Assembly: GCA_029261715.1 (NCBI GenBank)
Contig: JAJDAT010000026.1
Location: 1-64,000 of the forward strand
From: Nitrospinia bacterium
GTDB taxonomy: Bacteria > Nitrospinota > Nitrospinia > Nitrospinales > JAJDAT01
DNA length: 64,000 nucleotides
Reading direction: 5' to 3'
This document shows positions 52,524 through 60,144 of the stretch, piece by piece. Under the pieces are notes generated by a model that was given only the letters and a program-made list of their open reading frames with translations, was not told the DNA's origin and searched no databases. A program made the translations under genes and the position numbers. Each line of letters begins with the position of its first letter. Position 1 is the first letter of the stretch.

Positions 52524-53591
52524 ATGGATAGCAAACAAAAGCAAACAGGTATTTGGATTTTCGTTGGAGTATTTTTTCTAGTCGCGATTTTTCTGTATTT
52601 AACGAGGCGGGTTGTTACGCCGTTTTTTATAGCATTTGGATTGGCTTATTTACTTGATCCTTTAGTGGATAAGTTGCAAGAACGAAAATTGGGTCGGACC
52701 ACCGCAACTGTTTTATTATTAACGAGTTTTTTTGGAATTGTAATATTAGGTTGCGCATTGCTTATGCCTGTCATGCAAATTCAGGTAGAAAAATTAACCC
52801 ATAATTTGCCGGATTATATTGGCGCGGTCCAAGGCTGGGTTAATCCCATTGTGGAAAAAATTTCTTCCATTGACTCAGATAGAGCAAGAGAGATAATTCA
52901 AGATATTTTGAAAAGACTTGGAAATATTCCGATGAAAGTTTTTTCTTCCGCAACTTCACTTTTATGGGGATCATTTTCAGGAGTTTTGAATATTCTGATA
53001 ATGGCGATTAACTTAGTTATTATTCCCGTTGCAATGTTTTACCTGTTGCGAGATTTTGATTTAATTGTAGGAAAAGTTTTTGAATTAGTTCCACCAAGAA
53101 ACAAGAATCTAATAAAAGAAATTACTCTTGAAATTAATGAGGTATTGTCTAAGTTTGTCCGAGGTCAGTTAATGGTGGCAAGCTTAATGGCGGGATTATA
53201 CAGTTTGGGTCTATTTATAATAGGCACTCCATTAAGTATATTTATAGGGATTTTAGCTGGCTACGCAAATTTGATTCCCTATGCTGGAGTGGTATTTGGT
53301 TTTGTTCCCGCTTTCATTTTGACATTGCTGCACCATCAGGAACTCGCGCCTCTTTTGGGAGTTGCATTCGTTTTTGGGGCCGTTCAAGCCCTGGAAGGTA
53401 TGATCATCACGCCACGCGTTGTCGGAGAGCAAATTGGTTTGCACCCTGTTGTGATAATGATTGCAGTTTTGATTGGCGTTGAATTTTTTGGATTGCTAGG
53501 AGCTATACTTGCCGTTCCAATCGCCGCTGTGGCGCAGGTTCTTTTAAAACGTGGAATTATTAGATATCGCGAATCTTCGTTTTATTCGTAG
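52524..53591 (+). CDS. AI-2E-family (PF01594) transporter/permease
   Basis: 355 residues with seven to eight helices: an N-terminal pair (RVVTPFFIAFGLAYLLDPLVDKLQ near 29-52), a soluble periplasmic-type middle region (about 90-150) and a C-terminal group with the family motif region GTPLSIFIGILAGYANLIPYAG near 234-255 and late ALEGMIITPRVVGEQIGLHP. Members include putative AI-2 exporters and Na+/H+ antiporters, so the substrate is undetermined. It closes the scpB-rluB operon with a tight two-base spacing to the gene before. Confidence 0.9.
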   Translation: MDSKQKQTGIWIFVGVFFLVAIFLYLTRRVVTPFFIAFGLAYLLDPLVDKLQERKLGRTTATVLLLTSFFGIVILGCALLMPVMQIQVEKLTHNLPDYIGAVQGWVNPIVEKISSIDSDRAREIIQDILKRLGNIPMKVFSSATSLLWGSFSGVLNILIMAINLVIIPVAMFYLLRDFDLIVGKVFELVPPRNKNLIKEITLEINEVLSKFVRGQLMVASLMAGLYSLGLFIIGTPLSIFIGILAGYANLIPYAGVVFGFVPAFILTLLHHQELAPLLGVAFVFGAVQALEGMIITPRVVGEQIGLHPVVIMIAVLIGVEFFGLLGAILAVPIAAVAQVLLKRGIIRYRESSFYS

Positions 53592-53600
53592 AAAATAGTT

Positions 53601-54185
53601 TTACCCTCTGATATCGTCTAAAAATCCGCTAAACATTTCCTTGTTAGCTTTGATATTTTGAGAAGCGACTAAGATTTTATCTATTTCATCTTTAACTTTA
53701 TTAAACGAATCTTTTTGATCTTGAAAATCTCTTTTAATACGACTAAGAGATGCATTCATTTCATTCAATCTGCGGATTAGTAATTTAAGAAGATGGTCTT
53801 TGAATTTGTTAAGAATTGCTGGGTCCAATTCATGAAACAATTGCCCATCGAGTTGAAGAGCAAAAACATAGGTCTTTGCCATAGCATTGGTAGACCTGGG
53901 CGCTCCAGTGATTAAGGGCACTTCTCCAAAGACTGCTCCAGGCTCTAGACAATTAAGCTCAGAGCCTGGAGCTTCGTTTTTATGAATGGAAACCTTGCCT
54001 TTAATTAAGACAAAAATAGTTTGATCCAGATCGCCCTGTTTAATAATAATATCGCCAGGGTTATATTCCACCAATCCTTCTTCTAGAGCCGCTAATTTTT
54101 CTTTGTCTTCTTGTCTAAAGTCGTCAAAAAAAGTGATTTGATTCATTAGATCTACTATTTCTGATTTATCCATTTTTAAACCCAT
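53601..54185 (-). CDS. Stand-alone cyclic-nucleotide-binding protein with coiled-coil tail
   Basis: 194 residues. A helical lead (1-35), a CNB roll (about 36-120) with the cassette FGEVPLITGAPRSTNAMA at 86-103 (Glu88 and Arg97 kept), then a helical tail (about 125-190, RRLNEMNASLSRIKRDFQ, FNKVKDEIDKIL) likely to form a coiled-coil oligomer. No catalytic or DNA-binding output. It is most similar to the protein at 8010-8462 (EFF/TFF start, FKDKVIDILLDRI versus FKDHLLKLLIRRL), so the two are paralogues. Monocistronic, convergent with the permease. Confidence 0.82.
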   Translation of the reverse strand: MGLKMDKSEIVDLMNQITFFDDFRQEDKEKLAALEEGLVEYNPGDIIIKQGDLDQTIFVLIKGKVSIHKNEAPGSELNCLEPGAVFGEVPLITGAPRSTNAMAKTYVFALQLDGQLFHELDPAILNKFKDHLLKLLIRRLNEMNASLSRIKRDFQDQKDSFNKVKDEIDKILVASQNIKANKEMFSGFLDDIRG

Positions 54186-54281
54186 TTGAATTGGAATTAG
54201 CGCGGTTGAAGAGAGTGATGACTGATTAATCTAATGATACAAAAAAGAAAGCCATATTTCTACATATCTCGTAAAAATCTA

Positions 54282-55994
54282 TTAGTTCGCCTTGTTAATT
54301 TTTAAAACATAGATCCGACCCGATACATCTTCCTTATATTCTTTGCGCAACGTTGTAGATTGATTTAACAAAATCGTAAAGTTATGTTTTTTAGCTAAAC
54401 TTTGAATATATTGGTCTGAGTGAGAAAATCTTCCATTAAGTCGTAAGATAAAGTTTTCGTCGACAGAAGTCTCTATTGATAGGATAAAGTAAGCTCCCTC
54501 TTTTGAACGAGCTTGAACTCCATCAAAAACTTGTTCTAAATTGCCAACATAGATTAAGGTGTCGGCGGCGATAAAGCCGTCGTATTTTTCTTCATCTGTT
54601 GATAAGAATTTAACGATTTCTGATTTTTCCAGCCGGGAATAGATTGATTTGTCTTTGGCTTGTTCTAACATTGCTGAGGAAAGATCGATTCCAGTCATTT
54701 TTTCGCAAATATCATGGAACTCCATTCCAGATAGACCTGTTCCGCAGCCCAGGTCGAGTAAATGTTTGAATGCGGGTTTTTTTAGCGAGTTCCATTGTTC
54801 ACGAAGTTTTTTGGGAGTTTTATACTCTAGCTTATTAATAAGATGGTTCTCAAACCGGGCAGCGTATTTATCAAAAAGTTCTTCGACAAACTCTGGGGGA
54901 GCAGAATCTGGTTTACGGTTTTCTAAAGCGGATAACATATGAAGGGCAGTTGAGTTATTCGGAGAGAGTTCAAGTATTTTATTACAAGCGGTAATAGCTT
55001 CTTCCTTTTTCCCCATTCGGCTGAAAATAGTTCCCAGATTAGAAAAAGCGTCAACGTGGTTTGGATTAATGTTTGTCGCTTTCTGAAGAGCTTCAATCGC
55101 CTTTTCTTGCTGGTAATCGTCGATTAGAGCGATACCAAGATTATAGAATCCATCCGCATACTGAGGATTAATCTTTAGAACTTTATTATAAGCTTCTAAT
55201 GCTTCTTTTAAATTTCCTTGATCCCTGAACACGTTGCCAAGATTATTTAAAGCTAAAAAGTTTTTGGGATCTATTTCTAACGCTTTTTTATAGTTTTCTA
55301 TTGCCGCGTCGATATTTCCTGATTTCTTATATAAAACAGCTAAGTCATTAAAAGCGGGAGAAAAATCAGGTTTTACTTTTATAGATAGTTTATAAACTTC
55401 TATAGCTTCTTCTTCGCAGTCGTTACCTTCAAGAGTTTTTGCAAGATTATAATATGCTTCAGAAAAATCTGGTTCCAATTCTATCGCTTTACGATAATGC
55501 TGAATTGCTTCCTCTCCCTGTCCAATTTTTTCAAAAGAATTTCCTAAGTTGAAATAACCCTCGGCAAATGATGGGTTAGTTTCGATCGCTTTAGAAAAAG
55601 AAGTGATTGCCGCTGAGTTTTCTCCCTTTTCAGACCAAATGATTCCCAGGTTATTATGCGCTTCGTAATATTTTGGATTAATAGCAACAGCGCTTTGGAA
55701 GGATTTTGTTGAGTTATCATTATTCCCAAGTTCTTTATAGGCTTTTCCCAAATTAAAATGAGCCTCAGAAAAATTAGGGTCAAGATCGATAGCCTTTTTT
55801 ATCCAGGAGACCCCCTCGTCAAAGCTTCCCTTTTGACAAAATAAAACTCCAAGTAGATGCAGACATTCTGAGCTTTCGGGATTGATTTCCAAAAAGGCGC
55901 GGTAATTAACCTCCGCTTCATTTAAATTGCCTTGCATATGAAGTGATATGGCTTGACTGCGGAGGAAATCTTCTTTGGGTTGGTTAGAAGTCAT
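54282..55994 (-). CDS. TPR protein with C-terminal SAM-dependent methyltransferase domain
   Basis: 570 residues from the ATG at 55992-55994; a TTG at 56024 would overlap mtnP. About 1-355 are ten TPRs (motifs like AIQHYRKAIELEPDFSEAYY, ALEAYNKVLKINPQYADGFY). About 370-570 is a class I methyltransferase with motif I HLLDLGCGTGLSG, motif II-like MTGIDLSSAMLEQAK and the DGFIAADTLIYVG segment. It methylates an unknown protein or small molecule; the TPR part may bind the target. It follows mtnP in the same transcription unit, 12 bp apart. Confidence 0.85.
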   Translation of the reverse strand: MTSNQPKEDFLRSQAISLHMQGNLNEAEVNYRAFLEINPESSECLHLLGVLFCQKGSFDEGVSWIKKAIDLDPNFSEAHFNLGKAYKELGNNDNSTKSFQSAVAINPKYYEAHNNLGIIWSEKGENSAAITSFSKAIETNPSFAEGYFNLGNSFEKIGQGEEAIQHYRKAIELEPDFSEAYYNLAKTLEGNDCEEEAIEVYKLSIKVKPDFSPAFNDLAVLYKKSGNIDAAIENYKKALEIDPKNFLALNNLGNVFRDQGNLKEALEAYNKVLKINPQYADGFYNLGIALIDDYQQEKAIEALQKATNINPNHVDAFSNLGTIFSRMGKKEEAITACNKILELSPNNSTALHMLSALENRKPDSAPPEFVEELFDKYAARFENHLINKLEYKTPKKLREQWNSLKKPAFKHLLDLGCGTGLSGMEFHDICEKMTGIDLSSAMLEQAKDKSIYSRLEKSEIVKFLSTDEEKYDGFIAADTLIYVGNLEQVFDGVQARSKEGAYFILSIETSVDENFILRLNGRFSHSDQYIQSLAKKHNFTILLNQSTTLRKEYKEDVSGRIYVLKINKAN

Positions 55995-56005
55995 ACTTTT
56001 TAATT

Positions 56006-56884
56006 TTAAATATCTCCAATCCAAGTTGTCCAGTCATCATCGATCATGTTTTTATTTTTATATCGAATCATGGCATTTTTACAATTACAATCTCTTGGCA
56101 GAGTTGTTAATTTATTTAAAGCTTGTTTCAAGATTTCAGGGAAAAGCTGGACGGCATTTTCAACGCCTTTTTTTTCAGAATCGGCAAGCATTCCTTCGAA
56201 AAGTTCACCCTCTTGATATTCTCTTTTTACGGTTCCTTCCGCAAAGTTTGTTAAATAACAAATTGGCGCGTAACAAATTTCCAGCTCTCTCGCTAAAAAC
56301 GTTTCTGGAATTAAAGTCATCCCCACTAAATCGGCCCCAATCACTCGAAACTTTCTGATTTCGGCGGGTGTCTCTAATCGAGGTCCCTCAGTGCAAACAT
56401 AAACAGCTTGGTCATGGTGGGGAATATTCATGTTATGAAAGTTTTGATGCAATGTCTCTCGTACTTCAGGGCAGAATGGATCGCTTTGCCGGATAAAACC
56501 ATAGCCGCGATTTTTAAAAAAAGTCGACTCGCGGGTTTTGGTTTCGTCAATCAAGTCGTGAGGGAGTATGAAGTCGCCAGGTCGAAAGGCTCGACTTATA
56601 ATTCCTGGTCCAGACCATGAAACAATAGTTTCAACGCCACACTTTTTTAAAGCGTAAATATTTGCTCTGTAATTAACAAATGACGCTGTAAGGGAATAAT
56701 CCTTTTCGCCATGACGGGAAAGAAAGAGAAAGTTTTTATCGTCAATGCAAAACTTATGAATTGGTGCGCTTGGACCAAATGGGGTCGAAATTATATCGCA
56801 ATCGATTTCTTTTCCCAAAGCGTTTGCTTCTAGCAAATTATAAGCGCCGCTACCTCCTATAACTGCGAGTTTTTCTGGTCCCAC
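56006..56884 (-). CDS. mtnP: S-methyl-5'-thioadenosine phosphorylase
   Basis: 292 residues from a GTG. Family motifs: LAVIGGSGAYNL near 7-18, STPFGPSAP near 33-41, LSRHGEKD near 55-62, NYRANIYALKKCGVE near 71-85, TEGPRLETPAEIR near 164-176 and GMTLIPETFLARELEICYA near 184-202. It splits methylthioadenosine with phosphate in methionine salvage. The Met-x-x-Pro-Glu segment is that of MTAP rather than plain PNP. The stop of the gene upstream and this GTG share one base, so translation is coupled to the carbonic-anhydrase-like gene. Confidence 0.9.
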   Translation of the reverse strand: MGPEKLAVIGGSGAYNLLEANALGKEIDCDIISTPFGPSAPIHKFCIDDKNFLFLSRHGEKDYSLTASFVNYRANIYALKKCGVETIVSWSGPGIISRAFRPGDFILPHDLIDETKTRESTFFKNRGYGFIRQSDPFCPEVRETLHQNFHNMNIPHHDQAVYVCTEGPRLETPAEIRKFRVIGADLVGMTLIPETFLARELEICYAPICYLTNFAEGTVKREYQEGELFEGMLADSEKKGVENAVQLFPEILKQALNKLTTLPRDCNCKNAMIRYKNKNMIDDDWTTWIGDI

Positions 56885-57402
56885 TATTTTTGCTCCGTTA
56901 TTGAATAATTTTTAACGTCTTCAATATAGTGGTTTGCAGATTCTTTAATGCTAATCACTTCGTTGTCGGTTAATTCTCTCTTCACCTTTGCGGGCGATCC
57001 TAAAACTAAACTACGAGGAGGAATTTTAGTCTTAGCGGTTACCAGCGCCCCCGCTCCAACTATAGAATCTTCTCCAACTTCTGTTCCATCCATCACGGTA
57101 GCCCCCATACCAATGAGACAACGATGTCCAATGTTGCAAGCGTGTAGCGTGACGTTGTGCCCAACTGTTACATCGTCGCCGACGATAAGCGGGTATGTTT
57201 TCCGCGAAACGTGAAAGATGCAACCGTCTTGAATATTCGTTCTAGCTCCAATACGAATATAATTTACGTCGCCTCTAATCACTGCATTAAACCAGACACT
57301 ACTTTGTTCGCCGATTTCTACATCGCCTATGATTTGAGAACCTTCCGCTAAAAAAACTGTTGGATGTATTATAGGTGTTTTATCAAGATAAGGATGAATC
57401 AC
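56884..57402 (-). CDS. Gamma-carbonic-anhydrase-like hexapeptide-repeat protein (YrdA/PaaY family)
   Basis: 172 residues. A left-handed beta-helix with hexapeptide repeats: AEGSQIIGDVEIGEQSSVWF, NAVIRGDVNYIRIGARTNIQDG and the His ligands in HVS, VTVGHNVTLHACNIGH (a three-His zinc site). Members include active carbonic anhydrases and acyltransferase-like proteins; the intact His set makes activity possible. First gene of a unit with mtnP and the TPR-methyltransferase; the one-base overlap with mtnP supports an operon. Confidence 0.88.
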   Translation of the reverse strand: MIHPYLDKTPIIHPTVFLAEGSQIIGDVEIGEQSSVWFNAVIRGDVNYIRIGARTNIQDGCIFHVSRKTYPLIVGDDVTVGHNVTLHACNIGHRCLIGMGATVMDGTEVGEDSIVGAGALVTAKTKIPPRSLVLGSPAKVKRELTDNEVISIKESANHYIEDVKNYSITEQK

Positions 57403-57661
57403 AAAATCTCCGCAGAAAATAATTTTATTACGGGACGATTAAATACCTGACATGAAGTAATCAAAATACATCCATTTAAAGCCTTGTTTCTGTATGATGT
57501 GTCTAGATTGATGTCATCTATTTAAGTGTCGGGTTAATAAGAGGACTTACAAGCAGGTTTTATGAAATAAAAAATTGAGAGTTGCCTCAAGTTAAAATAT
57601 CGAATTATTAGAGACACTCTAAGTTTATTTAAAAATTATAAACCAACCGTTTCCTAATGAG

Positions 57662-58441
57662 TCAATTTTTAGCGTTTTTATTGACTATTTCGTTATAGGA
57701 TTTTTGAATAAGTTCATGGCTTTTAATAGATAGATCTTTTCTATCGGAAGACGATGGAATGAGAGGGAAAATCGTAACGGTTGCTTTTAGTTTTGGGTTT
57801 TTTAATAAAGCTATTATGTGAAAAATAAAAGTTTGATTTCCCCACTGCGCAATTTTTGGATTCTCTGAATTTTCGTAATGGACCATTACAGGCAATACCG
57901 GTTTACCTGATAATATCGCAGCTTCAAAATGCGCGGACTTAAAAGGATAAACGTCGTTTCCATCTGTAACCCGAGCTTCAGGAAATAATAAAACAGAAAA
58001 CCCAGAGTTCAATCTATCTTTGATTGATATAATCGTCTCGCGCACCTGCTGTTTTTTTGTGCGGTTAACAAAAATAGTATGTCCTAAATCCGCCAGGAAT
58101 CCTATTAGGGGCCAGTCGCGCACTTCTTCTTTAGAAACAAAAACAACCTGAAAGCAAGATCCAAGAACAAAGATATCAGGACTACCAACATGATTAGCTA
58201 CAATTAACGCGTTATCAAATTTTGGCGTTTCTCCCTGAACAGTAATTTCTATGTTCAGAGACGCGCAAACGCACCGAGCCCACTTTTGAGCGTATTCAGC
58301 AATATACCGTTGGCGTTTTTTTGTGTCTTTTGAAAAAAAAAGATTTAACGTAAATCCAATCAAAGAAAACGCAAAATTCGTCGTCAGTAAGTACGTTAAT
58401 CTATATATTATTCTGATTGTTTTCAAATTTGAGAAATCCAA
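57662..58441 (-). CDS. 1-acyl-sn-glycerol-3-phosphate acyltransferase family (PlsC-like)
   Basis: 259 residues. An N-terminal membrane helix (about 10-33), then acyltransferase motif I NHVGSPD (HX4D) near 82-88, motif II region GHTIFVNRTKKQQVRE near 120-135 and motif III LFPEARVTDG near 152-161, in which the usual FPEG is FPEA. It acylates lysophosphatidate or a related lysolipid at the inner membrane. Because other HX4D acyltransferases share this architecture, I leave the symbol blank. It is 45 bp downstream of the SGNH-type gene and may be co-transcribed. Confidence 0.85.
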   Translation of the reverse strand: MDFSNLKTIRIIYRLTYLLTTNFAFSLIGFTLNLFFSKDTKKRQRYIAEYAQKWARCVCASLNIEITVQGETPKFDNALIVANHVGSPDIFVLGSCFQVVFVSKEEVRDWPLIGFLADLGHTIFVNRTKKQQVRETIISIKDRLNSGFSVLLFPEARVTDGNDVYPFKSAHFEAAILSGKPVLPVMVHYENSENPKIAQWGNQTFIFHIIALLKNPKLKATVTIFPLIPSSSDRKDLSIKSHELIQKSYNEIVNKNAKN

Positions 58442-58486
58442 ACTCAGTTTGGCTTTTAGGAAAATAGATTAAAGTTATGAGACTTT

Positions 58487-59254
58487 TTAATAAACTTGTT
58501 GGTTTTTAGGGATTAAAGGGATTGCGTCACAAAAAACAAGATCCCTCCAATAATTGATGAAAGATCTGAACATTAATGCCTGATTAATATTCCTATTAGG
58601 TTTTATTGATAGTTCTTGAGCTATTTGATCGATGATTTTAGTCCATGCGATATGCATTTTTGAAATGCCGTAATGAGCGCGGTCCCAGCCAATACAGTCG
58701 TCCATCGTTTTTAGTAAAGTAAACTTGGGGGTATTTAGTTCAGATAGAAATTGGTTGACTGTTTGAATAGAAGAAATAATTTTTTCTGGACTAAGCTCGC
58801 ATTTTGGAAACAAAATTTTTTTTAAAGCGTTTATTTGCCAATCACTCAGGGTTTCAATTTTTTTGCAGGGAATCGGGATTGTAAAAACATGAGAGCAAAA
58901 CTCAGATAAGTTGAGAATTGATTTTTCCAAATCTTGAATTAGTTTTTGAACGGGAACTCCATACATGATGTCGTTGCCAATATCTGAAATTAACGAGATA
59001 GTCTGGCGGTAGTTTGAGCTTTTTTCTCGACCTGCGTTAATGATCTCGCTGGTTTTTAGCGGTGGATAGTTTAGACCAAAGATACCTCCAGAAACGCAAT
59101 AAGCTCTTCCCGGACCAGATGCAATGGAAGTTGAAATTAAATTAGGAAATGATTTTTCAAAATGATGATTGAGGCCAAACTGCGCTCTAGCAAGATTGCT
59201 TGCTCCTAATAAAATAAAATGAAGCGTTGATTGATTAGGGTGATTGAAAGTCAT
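58487..59254 (-). CDS. Putative SGNH-like hydrolase, cytoplasmic
   Basis: 255 residues. By eye it has weak SGNH-superfamily blocks: block I LLGASNLAR near 14-22 with Ser18 in a GAS context, a GND-like block III ISDIGNDIMYG near 89-99, and a DxxH-like block V WDRAHYG near 209-215. There is no signal peptide. Such enzymes deacylate esters; the substrate is unknown. The match is partial, so a non-enzymatic relative is possible. The neighbours (PlsC-like downstream and an exported protease upstream) lend a lipid or envelope context. Confidence 0.55.
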   Translation of the reverse strand: MTFNHPNQSTLHFILLGASNLARAQFGLNHHFEKSFPNLISTSIASGPGRAYCVSGGIFGLNYPPLKTSEIINAGREKSSNYRQTISLISDIGNDIMYGVPVQKLIQDLEKSILNLSEFCSHVFTIPIPCKKIETLSDWQINALKKILFPKCELSPEKIISSIQTVNQFLSELNTPKFTLLKTMDDCIGWDRAHYGISKMHIAWTKIIDQIAQELSIKPNRNINQALMFRSFINYWRDLVFCDAIPLIPKNQQVY

Positions 59255-59265
59255 TTTGTGAACTT

Positions 59266-60144
59266 CTAATCTAAAGGAACATTCAGAGTTTGCGCTGAAG
59301 ATCTAACCCGATTGAGGAGTTCCTCATAGTACTCTGACGTTTTTTCAACGTTGTAAGCTTTTCTATTATTTTCTTCTGCAAGTTTTTTTGCATAACGTTC
59401 AAAATAGATTTGATTGGAACGGAAGTGGTTTATTTTTTTTATCCACCAATTAACAGGTCGACCGCCATATAACGTTTCGTTTTCTGAAATATTGGACTGT
59501 AGGATTAATTGAGATTTTTTCCGATCCAAAGTCATTTTAAATTGTTCGAAAAATACCATTCCTAGTAACCCGTCAATTTTGTCTAATTTAGAATCAATGA
59601 CAGCTTCTAGAGCAAAAGCTTTTGCGTTTGCCGCTGTGGCAGTTTCTAAAAAGATTAAAGGGGTCCAGATTTTGCCTCCAGCGGTTTCAGCTTCAATTTG
59701 AGGCATGTTATCTAACCGGTTAAAGCCTAGACGTTTTCCGATTTCCTCTGAAATTACCAGAATCGAAGCTCCAGTATCCAAAAGGAGATTGGCTTCCAAA
59801 TGACCATTCAAAATAGTTTTCACAAAAAACTGGTTTTCCTTTTGCCGTATTGGAATAACTATGTCTAGGTTTGGGGCGGTTGGCGCTTCAGGCGTGGTTA
59901 AAGGAGGAGGTGAAAATGTTGGGGCAGGGCCTGGGTTTAATTCTTTACTTTGATTTTTAAATTCTTTCGGAATAGTGTCTGGGTCGCTGGTAAAGTGGAT
60001 ATTACCTTGTTTGTCTTTCCATTTGTAAAGAGTCGCTTGGCTTGTTGTACAAAAAATAAGCGAAAACGAAACTATAATAAAAATACAGGCGACAGCTTTT
60101 GCCGATAGTTTATTAAGCTGGAATTTCTTTAATAAGAACTGCAC
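59266..60144 (-). CDS. Exported retroviral-type aspartyl protease with DUF4124-like domain
   Basis: 292 residues from the GTG at 60142-60144; the longest frame (ATG at 60198) overlaps ftsK by 86 bases, and no start removes the overlap fully. After a signal-anchor (about 16-38) comes a DUF4124-like segment (YKWKDKQGNIHFTSDPDTIP), a Pro-rich linker and a pepsin/retropepsin half domain with the active motif LLLDTGAS near 122-129, then IDGLLGMVFFEQF, as in the TIGR02281-type bacterial retropepsins. One such domain works as a dimer. It is likely a periplasmic protease; the target is unknown. Tail end of an ftsK unit. Confidence 0.78.
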   Translation of the reverse strand: MQFLLKKFQLNKLSAKAVACIFIIVSFSLIFCTTSQATLYKWKDKQGNIHFTSDPDTIPKEFKNQSKELNPGPAPTFSPPPLTTPEAPTAPNLDIVIPIRQKENQFFVKTILNGHLEANLLLDTGASILVISEEIGKRLGFNRLDNMPQIEAETAGGKIWTPLIFLETATAANAKAFALEAVIDSKLDKIDGLLGMVFFEQFKMTLDRKKSQLILQSNISENETLYGGRPVNWWIKKINHFRSNQIYFERYAKKLAEENNRKAYNVEKTSEYYEELLNRVRSSAQTLNVPLD

